From the NCBI RefSeq assembly GCF_000204195.1, contig NZ_AFBG01000020.1:620001-684000 (forward strand): DNA of 64,000 nt, read 5' to 3'. Source of the DNA: Acidovorax radicis N35 (GTDB taxonomy: Bacteria; Pseudomonadota; Gammaproteobacteria; Burkholderiales; Burkholderiaceae_C). The notes below the pieces were generated by a model, which ran no database searches, had not been told where the DNA came from, and saw only the letters and a list, made by a program, of their open reading frames with translations. The stretch's first letter is position 1. Every line of letters starts with the position of its first letter. Positions 24,771 to 37,075 of the stretch are shown one piece after another. The translations under genes were made by a program, and so were the position numbers.

Positions 24771-26027
24771 ATGCAACGAAAGAGAAGAACCAAGCACACA
24801 CCGCGGCTGCGCATGGCCGCTATAGCCCTGGCATGGGCGCTGGCCGGCAGTGCCGCGCTGGCCCAGTCGCCGCCGCCGCCGCTCACGCTCAAAGCCTTGT
24901 TCGACAGGGCCTGGGAGCGCCAGCCCGAGGCGCAGTCGGCCGCCCTGCGACGCGAGTCCGCACAGGCTGCACGCAGCGGTGCCGACACCTGGACGGCCGA
25001 GCCCGCCGCGCTGGAACTGTCGCGCAAGAGCGACCGCCCCGGCAGCAACCAGGGCAGCCGCGAGTACGAGGTGGGCGTGGCCCTGCCGCTGTGGCTGCCC
25101 GGCGAGCGAGCGCGCAAGGCCGCACTGGGCGACGCCGAGATCAAGGCCGTGGAAAGCCGCCGCCTGGCCGCGCAGCTGCAGCTTGCCGCCACTGTGCGCG
25201 AAGCCTGGTGGGCCTTGCAGCGCGCGCAGGCAGAACTGGGCCTGGCGCAGGACCGGCTGCAGAACGCACAGCGCCTGGCGGCCGATGTGGCACGCCGCTT
25301 CAAGGCGGGCGACATGTCCCGTGCCGACCAGACCCAGGCCGACGGCGCCGTGGCCCAGGCCGAGGCCGCTGTGGCCGAAGCCATGGGCGCGCGCGATGTG
25401 GCGCAGGCAGCCCTGGCGGCCTGGGGCGGCAACGTGGTGCTGGCCGACGGCGCAGACCCCGAGGCCGAAGCCCTGCCAGCGCCCGGCCTGCCCGCCGACC
25501 ACCCGGCGGTGGCCGACTGGCAGGACCAGGCCGCAGTGGCGCGCCGCGCCGCCGACCTGGCCGCCGTGCAGACGCGCGCCAACCCCGAGCTGACGGTGGC
25601 CGCCACGCGCGGGCGCGAGCAGGCCGGCGACCGCTATCTGCAAAGCTTCACCGTCGGCGTGCGCGTGCCCCTGGGCGGTGGCGACCGTGCGCGCGCCAAA
25701 GAGACAGCGGCCCGAGCCGACGCACTCGATGCCGAGGTGCGCGCCCGCGCCGAGCAGGACCGCCTCGCGGCCGACGTGGCCGCCGCTGCGGCGCGTGTGA
25801 AGGCTACCCAGGCCCAGCGCGAGGCCATGGCCCGCCATGCAGCCCTGGCGCGCGACACGCGCGACTTCATCGACAAGGCCTTCCGCCTGGGCGAGGCAGA
25901 CTGGCCCACGCGCCTGCGCGTGGAGCTCGAAGCCGTGCAGGCCGAGCGCCAGTGGGCACGCGCCCGCATCGATGCCGCCGCCGCCGTCTCAACCCTGCGC
26001 CAGGCCCTGGGCCTGTTGCCGCAGTGA
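24771..26027 (+). CDS. czcC: Outer-membrane efflux protein, TolC/CzcC family
   Basis: A 418-residue outer-membrane channel subunit of a heavy-metal RND pump. After the signal peptide (AGSAALAQ) come long Ala-rich helical hairpins in two repeats, typical of TolC-like proteins: for example LQRAQAELGLAQDRLQNAQRL and VKATQAQREAMARHAALARD, with the barrel segment SFTVGVRVPLGGGDRARAKE between. The start has GAGGAA before the ATG. The symbol is used by family; the real metal may differ. Confidence 0.85.
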   Translation: MQRKRRTKHTPRLRMAAIALAWALAGSAALAQSPPPPLTLKALFDRAWERQPEAQSAALRRESAQAARSGADTWTAEPAALELSRKSDRPGSNQGSREYEVGVALPLWLPGERARKAALGDAEIKAVESRRLAAQLQLAATVREAWWALQRAQAELGLAQDRLQNAQRLAADVARRFKAGDMSRADQTQADGAVAQAEAAVAEAMGARDVAQAALAAWGGNVVLADGADPEAEALPAPGLPADHPAVADWQDQAAVARRAADLAAVQTRANPELTVAATRGREQAGDRYLQSFTVGVRVPLGGGDRARAKETAARADALDAEVRARAEQDRLAADVAAAAARVKATQAQREAMARHAALARDTRDFIDKAFRLGEADWPTRLRVELEAVQAERQWARARIDAAAAVSTLRQALGLLPQ

Positions 26028-26070
26028 GCGCAAAGCCTCCATTCACCCCCCCCCCATTTTTGTGATCACC

Positions 26071-26628
26071 ATGCAACTCCTCTCTCTCTTTTCCACACTG
26101 GGCCTGGCCCTGGTGTTGGGCCTCGTGCCGCCGGCAGCCTTGGCCGATGCGGGGCATGACCATGGCGAAGCCCCCGCCACTGCAGCCGGCCCTGCGATGC
26201 CGCGCTTTGCCGCCACCTCCGACCTGTTCGAGCTGGTGGGAGTGCTCGATGGGCAAAAGCTGGCGCTCTACCTCGACCATGCGGGCGACAACAGCCCGGT
26301 GAAGGAGGCGCAGCTCGAGCTCGACATTGCCGGCACGCGCGTGCCCGTGACCCGCGTGGCGGACGGCGAGTTCCAGGCTGCGTTGGCCGCTCCGCTGGCC
26401 GAGGGCGCAAGCCCCGTCACCGCCACCGTGGTGGCCGGCACCGACACCGACCTGCTGGCCGGCGAGATCGACGTGCATGCTGCGGCGCATGCCCACGCCG
26501 AGCCCACGGGCCGGCGCAATGCGCTGGTAGCCGGCGCCGTGGCTGTCGTGTTGCTGGCCCTGGCAGCGGTATGGGGCTTGCGGCGTGGCCGCACCGCGCG
26601 CACTCAGCGCCTGGGAGGTGCAGCATGA
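26071..26628 (+). CDS. Periplasmic accessory protein of the metal efflux operon
   Basis: A 185-residue protein with a signal peptide ending near ALADA, a mature N-terminus DAGHDHGEAP, a small beta-rich domain (about residues 50-135) and one C-terminal membrane helix (about 150-170, VAGAVAVVLLALAAVWGL) with a basic tail. It overlaps the membrane-fusion gene by 4 bp. Proteins like this occur at this place in some Czc-like operons and look like a small relative of the fusion protein. It may present metal to the pump; I do not recognise a named family. Confidence 0.7.
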   Translation: MQLLSLFSTLGLALVLGLVPPAALADAGHDHGEAPATAAGPAMPRFAATSDLFELVGVLDGQKLALYLDHAGDNSPVKEAQLELDIAGTRVPVTRVADGEFQAALAAPLAEGASPVTATVVAGTDTDLLAGEIDVHAAAHAHAEPTGRRNALVAGAVAVVLLALAAVWGLRRGRTARTQRLGGAA

Positions 26629-27746
26629 AGCGGCTGACCGCTCTCCATTCCGTCGCAGCCCTGTTGGTGGCCGCTGTGCTGTGCGCCCCGTTGCTGGCGC
26701 GCGCTGGCGAAGGCCATGACCATGGCGATGCCCCACCTGCTGCCGACGGCAATGGTCCCAAGCGCCAGCCCGATGGCAGCGTGTTCCTGCCCAAGCCCGC
26801 GCAGCGCCAGCTGGGCGTGCGCACGCTGGTGGCCGCCGAAGGCCAGCACCCCAAGGCCTTCGAGCTGGCTGGCACGGTGGTGATGGACCCCAACGCCGGC
26901 GGCAAGGTGCAGGCCGCGCTGGCCGGCCGGCTGGAGGCGGGCCCCAAAGGCCTGCCCGGCGTGGGCCAGGCAGTGCGCAAGGGCGAGGTTCTGGCCTATG
27001 TGGTGCCGACGGCGGGTGCCATCGAGCGCTCCAACCAACTGGCCCAGCAGGCCGAGCTGCGCGCGGGGCGCGACCTGGCGGCACGGCGCGTGGCGCGTTT
27101 GAAGGACCTGGCCGACACCGTGCCGCGCAAGGACATCGAGGCGGCCGAGAGCGAGCTGCATAGCTTCACCCAGCGCCTGGGCGCGGTGGGTGCCGGCCTG
27201 TCCACGCGCGATGCGCTGGTGGCACCGGTCTCGGGTGTGATCGCCTCGGCCAATGCCGTGGCGGGCCAGGTGGTGGATGCGCGCGAGCTGCTGTTCGAGG
27301 TGGTCGACCCGGCGCGCCTGCGCGTGGAGGCCCTGGCCTACGACACGGCCCAGGCCCACAGCGTGGCCGGTGCCGCGCTGGCCGTGGGCGGGCAGCGCGT
27401 GCCGCTGCGCTTCCTCGGGGCAGCGCGCAGCCTGCGCGAGCAGGCGCTGCCGCTGCAGTTTGCCGGCGATTCGGCGGTGCTTGGCACCCTGGCCCTGGGC
27501 CAGCCGGTGCGCGTGTTCGTGCAATCCACCGAGCAGGCCGCGGGCGTGCAGGTGCCGGTGGCCTCGCTGCTGCGCAACCCCGCCAACCAGACCATCGTCT
27601 GGGTCAAGGAGTCGCCCGAGCGCTTTGTGCCGCGCGTGGTCACGTATGTGCCGCTCGACGGTGCCTCGGTGGCCGTGACCTCGGGCCTCCAGGCCGGTGA
27701 CCGCGTGGCCACGCAGGGCGCCACGCTGATCAACCAGGTCCGCTGA
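26625..27746 (+). CDS. czcB: RND efflux periplasmic adaptor (membrane-fusion protein)
   Basis: A 373-residue adaptor that joins the inner-membrane pump to the outer-membrane channel. A signal peptide ends near LLARA and the mature N-terminus is GEGHDHGDAPP, again His-rich. A biotinyl-lipoyl-like domain is split by a short coiled coil (NQLAQQAELRAGRDLAARR, about residues 145-195), followed by beta-barrel domains and the C-terminal SGLQAGDRVATQGATLI. The start overlaps the stop of the previous gene and has GGGAGG upstream. Confidence 0.88.
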   Translation: MKRLTALHSVAALLVAAVLCAPLLARAGEGHDHGDAPPAADGNGPKRQPDGSVFLPKPAQRQLGVRTLVAAEGQHPKAFELAGTVVMDPNAGGKVQAALAGRLEAGPKGLPGVGQAVRKGEVLAYVVPTAGAIERSNQLAQQAELRAGRDLAARRVARLKDLADTVPRKDIEAAESELHSFTQRLGAVGAGLSTRDALVAPVSGVIASANAVAGQVVDARELLFEVVDPARLRVEALAYDTAQAHSVAGAALAVGGQRVPLRFLGAARSLREQALPLQFAGDSAVLGTLALGQPVRVFVQSTEQAAGVQVPVASLLRNPANQTIVWVKESPERFVPRVVTYVPLDGASVAVTSGLQAGDRVATQGATLINQVR

Positions 27747-27759
27747 AGGGAACCACGCA

Positions 27760-30879
<3,120 letters not shown>

Positions 30880-30926
30880 TGTTTCGATTCCTCCATGTTT
30901 TCCATCCACCCTTTGAAAGGTTCACC

Positions 30927-31325
30927 ATGCAGACCACAACCCGTCTTTGCGCCGCCCTGGCGCTCACGGTTTCTCTTTCCAGCACCGCCTTCGCCGCAGG
31001 CGACCACGCCCATGGCCACGAACACAAGCCGCTGCACGGCGGCATCGTGGTCGAAGCCAATGACATGGACTACGAACTGGTGGCCAAGCCGGACGTGATC
31101 ACGCTGCACCTGCGCGACCACGGAAAGCCGGCCAAGACCGAAGGCGTGAGTGCCAAGCTCACCTTGCTCAACGGCACCGAAAAATCCGAAGCCATGCTGG
31201 TGTCCACAGGCGAGGGCAAACTGGAAGGCAAGGGCGCGTTCAAGGTGGCGGCGGGCACGAAGGTGGTGGCGCTGGTCACACTGCCGGGCAAGAAGGCGGC
31301 CAACGTGCGGTTTGTGGTGAAGTAA
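30927..31325 (+). CDS. Small periplasmic His-rich protein of the efflux operon
   Basis: A 132-residue protein with a signal peptide (SLSSTAFAAG) and a mature N-terminus GDHAHGHEHKPLHGG, followed by a small beta domain with VKLTLL-like strands and a lysine-rich C-terminus. It is placed 47 bp after czcA with GAAAGG before the ATG; another ATG overlapping the czcA stop is in frame and possible. Likely a periplasmic metal-binding protein made with the pump. Family not named with confidence. Confidence 0.72.
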   Translation: MQTTTRLCAALALTVSLSSTAFAAGDHAHGHEHKPLHGGIVVEANDMDYELVAKPDVITLHLRDHGKPAKTEGVSAKLTLLNGTEKSEAMLVSTGEGKLEGKGAFKVAAGTKVVALVTLPGKKAANVRFVVK

Positions 31326-31430
31326 GCGGAACGGATGAAAAGGGGCCTGCCAGCGGCGGTGTGTGTCTGTTTTTGCTGCTGCGCTGGGCGCCTCGCACCG
31401 TAGTCCTTAAATTTTTTAGAAGAAATACGA

Positions 31431-31495
31431 CCCTGGCGCTTATCAGGAATGCGATAGCAGCTATCAAAATTGAAGCAAATGCTATTTTGAAAGGA
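31431..31495 (-). repeat. Dispersed intergenic repeat, copy C
   Basis: On the minus strand TTTTGATAGCTGCTATCGCA is followed by CTGATAAGCGCCAGGG, matching the consensus AGCTGCT..GCGCTT..AAGCGC.AGG. The plus-strand right end, AAATGCTATTTTGAAAGG, extends the similarity. Confidence 0.65.
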
Positions 31496-31784
31496 GCCTG
31501 CAGGGCCACCGTCTTGAAAGGCTCGACCCCCGGCTTCGGCGGTTGAGGCGCGCAGTGGGGGCAACCGCCGGACGATCCAGCGCTGGACGGCGGACTGAGA
31601 GCATTCTCCCCATGTGCGTCGGTCGCTGAAATAACAACAGGTGAGACACACGGTCGCTGTTAGGCTAAGCCAAGCCAGGTCATTCGCCCCAGAGACCACA
31701 CAACCGACCGCGGGCCTGTGCGGGCGGTTGCGGGTGACAAAAACTCTGTGGGCTCCATCCATTCATCAGCGCCTGGCGCCAACG

Positions 31785-31811
31785 AAGGCCTTCCTCCTGT
31801 GAAGGCCTTTT
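31785..31811 (+). terminator. Terminator-like hairpin ahead of the 1067-residue protein gene
   Basis: Two copies of AAGGCCTT, 9 nt apart, form an 8-bp stem followed by TTT. It lies 36 bp before the next start and far past the efflux operon, so it could end efflux transcripts or attenuate the following gene. Confidence 0.45.
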
Positions 31812-31847
31812 CAACGATTGTTCGGCGCACAACGCCTTCTCTGCACC

Positions 31848-34800
31848 ATGCCCATCCTGCGTTTTGTCACTTTGGCCGATGTGGCCCATCTGCTCCCCGT
31901 TGACGGTCCGATGGCCGAGCTCCTGGGTTCGGAGCCAGATGCCTGGGCCGATGCCACCGTGGCCTGGGTCGCGGGCGACGTGCACTGGTCCGAGCTGTCG
32001 CTGGACACCCCCTTGCAAATCGGCGGTGCCATGCGGACCCTGGCGCAGGCCACCTCCGGCGCAAAAGGACCACCCCCCGGTGGTGTGCGCCTGATCCTCA
32101 TCGAGGGCAACCTGCAGATCGATGGTGCGCTGACCTCCAGCGACACCTACAGGTCCAGCCACCTCGTCGTGCTCGGCAACGTGCAGGTGGCGCACGCCGT
32201 GGTGGGGGGACAGCTGCTGCACGTGCAGGGTGCGTTGCAGGTCCACGGGTTGCTATGGGGCGATGGCGAGCCGGGGGAGTTGCGGGTGAACGGTGGGTTG
32301 TCGGCGCGTGTGGCGCTTTTCACCGAAGCCTATGCCTTGCACCTTGCTGGCGGGGAAGACGTGGAGTTTTTGCTCGATGAGGTGCGGGGTGTGCCCAGCC
32401 TCGTGGAGTTTTCGAGCGAGGCTGCGGGCCTGGTGTTTGCGCCAGGGTTTTTCAACGGCATCGACGATGGAGAGGACGGCTTGGCAGACCTGTTCGATCG
32501 TGATCGTGTGGTGGCCGCCGTGCGCAGCGGCGAGAGCCCTGTGCGCAGCAGCAGTGATATCCACAACGACCTGCCCCTGGCTTCCGATCTGTTTGCGGAC
32601 GAGGCCATCAGCGTGGCCAACATCCTGGCTGCGGTGAACTCTGACGCGCTGGCGCCCGAGGAACACCATGTCCGCGATTGGTTTGGGCAGACCCATTTTT
32701 CACTGTGCCGCCGCCACGTGGATGGGGATGGAAACCCGCACGACGACAGGGTGTACATGACGGTGTGGAAGACCTGGGACTTCTACATGGGGGTCGTTCA
32801 AGAACCTGCGCCCCCAACCCGGCGGCCAGGGCGGGTGGCTGGCAAGCTGCAGCGCCCCGCGCCAGTGGTGCCAGCGGTGCCAGTGGCCGAGCGACTGTCT
32901 GTGCTGTACCGCCCCTACGACGATGGCGTGGCCGGCGACTGGAGGGGGCTGGACGAAGCCGCCGATCCAGAGGCGCACGAGGCCTGCACCCAGGCCTGGC
33001 GCGGCGTGATCGACTATGTGCGCCGGGCCGTGGGCCAGTCGCGCGCGGGCTACCCGCTGTACCGGCGATTGAAGGCAGAGATCACAACAAAGCGCATTGA
33101 GCGCTTCACCCAGCTGCCCGTATTCACGGAGGAGTACAACGACTGGTGGGATGCCGACAAGCGCGGCACCTGGTTTGACGACGTGTGGGTGGGCGCGCGC
33201 CAGCCTGGCATGCATGAAGGTGAGTTCTGGTGCCGCGCGCTCGATGTGAGCTGGGCGAACGGCCAGGACGCCCCCGGCGACGCGGAGCACGACGCCCATG
33301 GCGCTTACCAGATTGATATTGACAGGCCGGGCGAGGGCCGGGAGCCGGTGGAGTTCACCTACAGCCAGCGGCAAAGCGAAAACCGCCCGCCGTTGCCGTG
33401 TGGCGCCGCCGACCACATTGCGCGATTGCTGCGCCTGTATGGCATGGTGGAGGCGTCCTTGCTGCAGGCGCATGCCGAAAAACTGGCCGAGCAGGCCCAG
33501 GAGCGCGCCGCGCAAGCCGAGGCCCGGCGCATAGAGGCTGCGGTGCACCTGCTGGCTACGCCGCCACTGGTCCATGGCTTGCCGGATACGGCCGTGTTCC
33601 CGCCCGAATTGCTGGCACTGTCCGAGCAGTGGCAGGCCGGCGGCCAAGCCTATGTGGCGGCCATCCGCGCCTACCAGCTCGCGGAGCAGGCAGCCGCCGC
33701 TGCAGCCGAAGCGGCTGGCTACCAGGCACCAGGTTGGGACAACGATGAAGGCGCCGGGCGGAACGGCCCGAACGACACACTGCCCGACGACCCGCGCAAG
33801 GCCAGCGCCGCCACAGTGCTGCAGCTGGCCCGGGTGGTGAACCGCCATGCGGACGAGGCCCTCACTGAACGGTTTCGCCAGCGCTTTGCCTTTGCCCCCG
33901 ATGCCTATGTGCACCTGGAGGCAGACCAGGGGCAGTCCATCGGCCCGGTGTTCTGGCTGCCCGATGGCGATGGTGTGGTGGCGCGCATCGGAGCGGAACA
34001 CAGCGATGACGCGCGCTGGGTGCGGTTGCAGGGCCCGGCGCTCACGCCGCTGCCCGCGCTCAAGGGCCTGGGCCGCTCGCACGACGGGCGCTGTTTTGCG
34101 CTGAGCGACGGCACCCATATCACCACGCACCAGGGCTTTGGCGGGCCACAGATCGCGCAATTGCCGCTGCCGCAAGGCAACGAAGGGCTGCCCGCATCGC
34201 TGGGCCTCGCCGCAGGCGAGCTGGGCCAGCGCTGCGATGAAGTCATCCCCTTCAACGACGGCCAGCGCGCTCTGCTGCGCAACCCCACGGGGGTGTACCT
34301 GCTCACGCCCGCCGGCGTGCAGCGCATCCACCCGCAGGAGTTCGACGAGGACGGCCCTTACAGCTGGCCCAAGAACCAGATGCAGGAGGTGGGGGAGCGC
34401 GACGACAACGAAGATGAGAACGGGGACGGAGACGACGATGGGGACGGCGGCGAGGACGAAAGGGAGAACACCGGCCCCCGCCAGCTGGCGCTGTGCATGC
34501 TGCACATGGCGCTCTCGCCCGACGAACGGCACATTGCCCTGGGCGACCAGGACAGCAGGCACATCCTGCTCGACGCCCAGGGCAAGGTGCTGCGCACGCT
34601 GCTGACCGACGACTACCCGCACCACACTCGCTTCTCGCACGACAGCGCGCTGCTGTGGGCCAACTCCTGCCATTTCTACAACGGCTGCACCGTGGCGAGC
34701 CGCGTGGACGATGCGCAGGACAGCGAGGGCACGCTGATCGACTCAGAATGGCGCGTCTACGCATCGGCCACACTGCCGGGCATGGTGATCGTGGGCGATG

Positions 34801-35051
34801 CCCATGGCTACCTGCATGCCCGCGACGACGCCGGCAAGGCGCTGTGGCGCCACCACATCGGCAGCACGATCAGCGCGGTAGAGGTATCGCCGGATGGCAG
34901 CCTGCTGCTCGTGGGAAGTTACGGCGGCTACCTGGTGCTGTTGCAGCGGTCAGAGACGGAAATGGATCGGTATTCCGTCGGCAACTCGCCTTATGTGGAG
35001 CTGCGCCGATGGATCTTCTGGGACGCCGAAGCCGCGCCGCTGCGCTGGTGA
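31848..35051 (+). CDS. Very large protein of unknown function, beta-solenoid-like N-terminus and WD-like C-terminus
   Basis: 1067 residues, not recognised. No signal peptide is visible. Residues about 79-170 read as short repeated beta segments (LILIEGNLQIDGAL, HLVVLGNVQVAHAVVGG, LLHVQGALQVHGLLWG), suggesting a bactofilin-like or other beta-solenoid. Residues about 240-530 are Trp- and Asp-rich without a recognisable motif. Residues about 535-565 form an Ala/Glu coiled coil. From about 685 to the end, blade-like repeats (SHDGRCFALSDG, SPDERHIALGDQDS, SPDGSLLLVGSYGG) suggest a WD40- or quinoprotein-type propeller, interrupted at about 849-874 by an extremely acidic Asp/Glu loop. The ATG was chosen because ten codons upstream depend on a TTG; no clear ribosome site exists. 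Neighbours give no function. Confidence 0.8.
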   Translation: MPILRFVTLADVAHLLPVDGPMAELLGSEPDAWADATVAWVAGDVHWSELSLDTPLQIGGAMRTLAQATSGAKGPPPGGVRLILIEGNLQIDGALTSSDTYRSSHLVVLGNVQVAHAVVGGQLLHVQGALQVHGLLWGDGEPGELRVNGGLSARVALFTEAYALHLAGGEDVEFLLDEVRGVPSLVEFSSEAAGLVFAPGFFNGIDDGEDGLADLFDRDRVVAAVRSGESPVRSSSDIHNDLPLASDLFADEAISVANILAAVNSDALAPEEHHVRDWFGQTHFSLCRRHVDGDGNPHDDRVYMTVWKTWDFYMGVVQEPAPPTRRPGRVAGKLQRPAPVVPAVPVAERLSVLYRPYDDGVAGDWRGLDEAADPEAHEACTQAWRGVIDYVRRAVGQSRAGYPLYRRLKAEITTKRIERFTQLPVFTEEYNDWWDADKRGTWFDDVWVGARQPGMHEGEFWCRALDVSWANGQDAPGDAEHDAHGAYQIDIDRPGEGREPVEFTYSQRQSENRPPLPCGAADHIARLLRLYGMVEASLLQAHAEKLAEQAQERAAQAEARRIEAAVHLLATPPLVHGLPDTAVFPPELLALSEQWQAGGQAYVAAIRAYQLAEQAAAAAAEAAGYQAPGWDNDEGAGRNGPNDTLPDDPRKASAATVLQLARVVNRHADEALTERFRQRFAFAPDAYVHLEADQGQSIGPVFWLPDGDGVVARIGAEHSDDARWVRLQGPALTPLPALKGLGRSHDGRCFALSDGTHITTHQGFGGPQIAQLPLPQGNEGLPASLGLAAGELGQRCDEVIPFNDGQRALLRNPTGVYLLTPAGVQRIHPQEFDEDGPYSWPKNQMQEVGERDDNEDENGDGDDDGDGGEDERENTGPRQLALCMLHMALSPDERHIALGDQDSRHILLDAQGKVLRTLLTDDYPHHTRFSHDSALLWANSCHFYNGCTVASRVDDAQDSEGTLIDSEWRVYASATLPGMVIVGDAHGYLHARDDAGKALWRHHIGSTISAVEVSPDGSLLLVGSYGGYLVLLQRSETEMDRYSVGNSPYVELRRWIFWDAEAAPLRW

Positions 35052-35077
35052 TCTGCGGGCAGGCGGTGGCCCGCTGG

Positions 35078-35106
35078 GCCTCACCAAGCAAGTCTTGGTG
35101 AGGCCA
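35078..35106. other. Perfect inverted repeat after the large gene
   Basis: GGCCTCACCAAG and CTTGGTGAGGCC form a perfect 12-bp stem with a 5-nt loop, 27 bp after the stop at 35051. There is no T run, so it is either a Rho-assisted 3' end structure or a relic of a mobile end. Confidence 0.6.
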
Positions 35107-35185
35107 TACGCGGGCACGCCACGGATGGTGTTCAATGTCTTTGGATCAGGCTTTTTTACCTGCCTGTGCTTGCTGCGACTTTGCC

Positions 35186-35440
35186 CTATTTCCACTGGCG
35201 GCCGTTGCCGGTAGCGCACCCGTAGGGCGGTACCGCGCTGGCAAAGCGTTCTTGCAACTGGGCGCAGCCCCAGCGGTTGAGTGGTTCCGGTGCTCTGGAG
35301 TTGAGTTCGATGCCCACCTCGTCGTAGGGCGACTTCGCTTTGCTCACATAGTCATACCAGCGCTTGCCGACATACAGGGTCACTACCGTGGCGGCTATCA
35401 AGGTCACTAAAACAACTTTGAGTGCTGGCGATTTTTTCAA
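35186..35440 (-). CDS. Small membrane-anchored protein, unknown
   Basis: An 84-residue protein beginning KKSPALKVVLVTLIAATVV, a single membrane anchor with positive N-terminus, then a Tyr/Asp-containing soluble tail with two cysteines (RWGCAQLQERF, PPYGCATG). A TTG start is proposed because CGGAG lies 7 bp upstream and no ATG fits; an ATG 15 codons further upstream would spoil the membrane-anchor N-terminus. It opposes the preceding large gene. Family unknown. Confidence 0.55.
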   Translation of the reverse strand: MKKSPALKVVLVTLIAATVVTLYVGKRWYDYVSKAKSPYDEVGIELNSRAPEPLNRWGCAQLQERFASAVPPYGCATGNGRQWK

Positions 35441-35989
35441 AAGAAAACTCCGGGTGGGATGAGCGATGGGCGGTGGCCCGATCAAAAGGGGGTGGTGTGC
35501 CGTGCCGCCATGTGGCGCGGCCGAGGTGCGGGTGGGAGCCTACGGTGGAGCCTGTTCAAAGACTCGCTCGGCCGCGAAAAGCCCCATGGGCCAGAAACGT
35601 CCATGGTCCTGCGGGGCACGCAGTGTCGCACGTGTTGGGGGTTGCCACGCTTCCAGGGCTGGCGATAGGGGATACGCCGGCAGGCGGCTGTGGCGCCCGC
35701 CGCGGGCCGCAGGTCGCGAGCGCCACCGGCGATGGTTCCCCTGGGGGTGACCACCTGCGCGTCGAATCGGCCCGCGCAGCACACATGCGCTTCCTTGGCT
35801 TGTGCTCGGGGCCATGATGACGAACTGCGGGCGGTCAGCCTCCGCCCTTCATCAGTCATCTTGGATGCAGCGAATACGGAGTGATTTTGCTCTGCTATTG
35901 ATAGCAATAAATGCTCGTAGATAGAGCGCAAGGGGCGATTTTCCTGAAAATACCGGTCACCTCGCTGCAGGCACCGACCGTCACCGCCC
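35441..35989. other. 550-bp region without a supported gene
   Basis: Only short, compositionally unconvincing frames occur on both strands. Repeat copy D is at the right end, next to the ppsR stop. Codon pattern and the absence of ribosome sites argue against a gene; decayed coding DNA is possible but no parent is recognisable. Confidence 0.4.
35885..35945 (+). repeat. Dispersed intergenic repeat, copy D (degenerate)
   Basis: GCTATTGATAGCAATAAATG, then CTCGTAGATAGAGCGCAAGG and GGCGATTTT follow the order of the consensus with several changes. It is the most divergent of the seven copies and lies 45 bp beyond the ppsR stop. Confidence 0.45.
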
Positions 35990-36811
35990 TCAATACACCA
36001 GCCGCTCCGGCCGGATCTCCTGGAGGATGGTCGTGGCAATCTCTTCGATGGACTTGGTGGTGGTGGACAACCACCGGATGCCCGCCCGCCGCATCATGGC
36101 CTCTGCTTCGGAGACTTCCATGCGGCAGTTCTCCAGGCTGGCGTAGCGGGAGTTGGGGCGGCGCTCGGCGCGGATTTCGGCCAGGCGGTCGGGGCTGATG
36201 GTCAGGCCAAAGATCTTGCTGCGGAACGGCACCAGCGCAGGCGGCAACTGGCGGCGCTCGAAATCCTCGGGGATCAGCGGGTAGTTGGCGGCCTTGAGGC
36301 CACATTGCATGGCCAGGTACAGACTGGTGGGCGTCTTGCCGCTGCGGCTCACCCCCACCAGGATCACGTCGGCACCGGCCAGGTCGCGGTTGCTCTGGCC
36401 GTCGTCGTGGGCCAGGCTGAAGTTGATGGCCTCGATGCGGTCGGTGTATTCCTTGCTGCGGCTCACATCGCTGAAGCGGCCCACGCGGTGGTGCGATTTG
36501 ATACCCAGTTCTTCCTCCAGCGGGTGGACGAAGGTGCCGAACATGTCCAGCAGCATGCCCTTGCAGCCTTCCTGGATGACCTTGAGCACCTCCATATTGA
36601 CCAGGGTGGTGAAGACCACGGGCTTTTTGCCCTCGACCTCGCCGGTGTGGTTGATCTGCCGCACGGCTTGGTGGGCCTTGTCCACGGTGTCGATGAAGGG
36701 CAGGCGCACATGGCGCGGCTTCATTTCGAACTGGGCCAGGATGGCGTTGCCGAAGGTTTCGGCAGTGATGCCGGTGCCGTCAGAGACGAAAAATACGGTG
36801 CGCGAGTGCAT
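35990..36811 (-). CDS. ppsR: PEP synthase regulatory protein (bifunctional kinase/pyrophosphorylase)
   Basis: A 273-residue DUF299-family protein that inactivates PEP synthase by ADP-dependent phosphorylation and reactivates it by Pi-dependent removal of phosphate. The N-terminus [18 protein letters not shown] and the P-loop GVSRSGKT at residues 153-160 are family signatures. The start MHSRTVFF is preceded by GGGGCTCC on the minus strand; sixteen codons upstream are in frame but not family-like. It diverges from ppsA, its target. Confidence 0.95.
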   Translation of the reverse strand: MHSRTVFFVSDGTGITAETFGNAILAQFEMKPRHVRLPFIDTVDKAHQAVRQINHTGEVEGKKPVVFTTLVNMEVLKVIQEGCKGMLLDMFGTFVHPLEEELGIKSHHRVGRFSDVSRSKEYTDRIEAINFSLAHDDGQSNRDLAGADVILVGVSRSGKTPTSLYLAMQCGLKAANYPLIPEDFERRQLPPALVPFRSKIFGLTISPDRLAEIRAERRPNSRYASLENCRMEVSEAEAMMRRAGIRWLSTTTKSIEEIATTILQEIRPERLVY

Positions 36812-36932
36812 GGAGCCCCTTTTTTTGGATGTGGCTTGCGCCAGCAGGGTTGCCACCACAAAGAAGTGGTGATGGCCCCATTTGCGTAAGTCGCGTGAAA
36901 GCGTCAGCCCGTTGCCAGATGCGCGGGCCTAC

Positions 36933-36945
36933 AATTGTCACAATT
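36933..36945. promoter_or_regulatory. Palindrome in the ppsR/ppsA divergent region
   Basis: AATTGT-C-ACAATT is a perfect 13-bp palindrome in the only AT-rich part of the 264-bp spacer, 131 bp before the ppsA start. It could be an operator or overlap a promoter. No known regulator is assigned. Confidence 0.4.
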
Positions 36946-37075
36946 ATCCAATTCTCACCATGCACACCGTCGGCCTACAACCACAACGACAAAGCTGCAG
37001 CCTGTGCATGGCCGCTCGCCCATCGCTCCAAGGGGGCGGGCGCGCAGACCCGGTTTCAACTTCTGGAGCTTTCCC

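Larger units (their letters stand above)
31326..31847. other. Gene-poor spacer before the 1067-residue protein gene
   Basis: About 520 bp without a supportable gene. It holds repeat copy C, a strong imperfect hairpin at 31702-31729 (AACCGACCGC/GCGGGCGGTT) and a terminator-like hairpin at 31785-31811. No promoter could be assigned. Confidence 0.5.
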
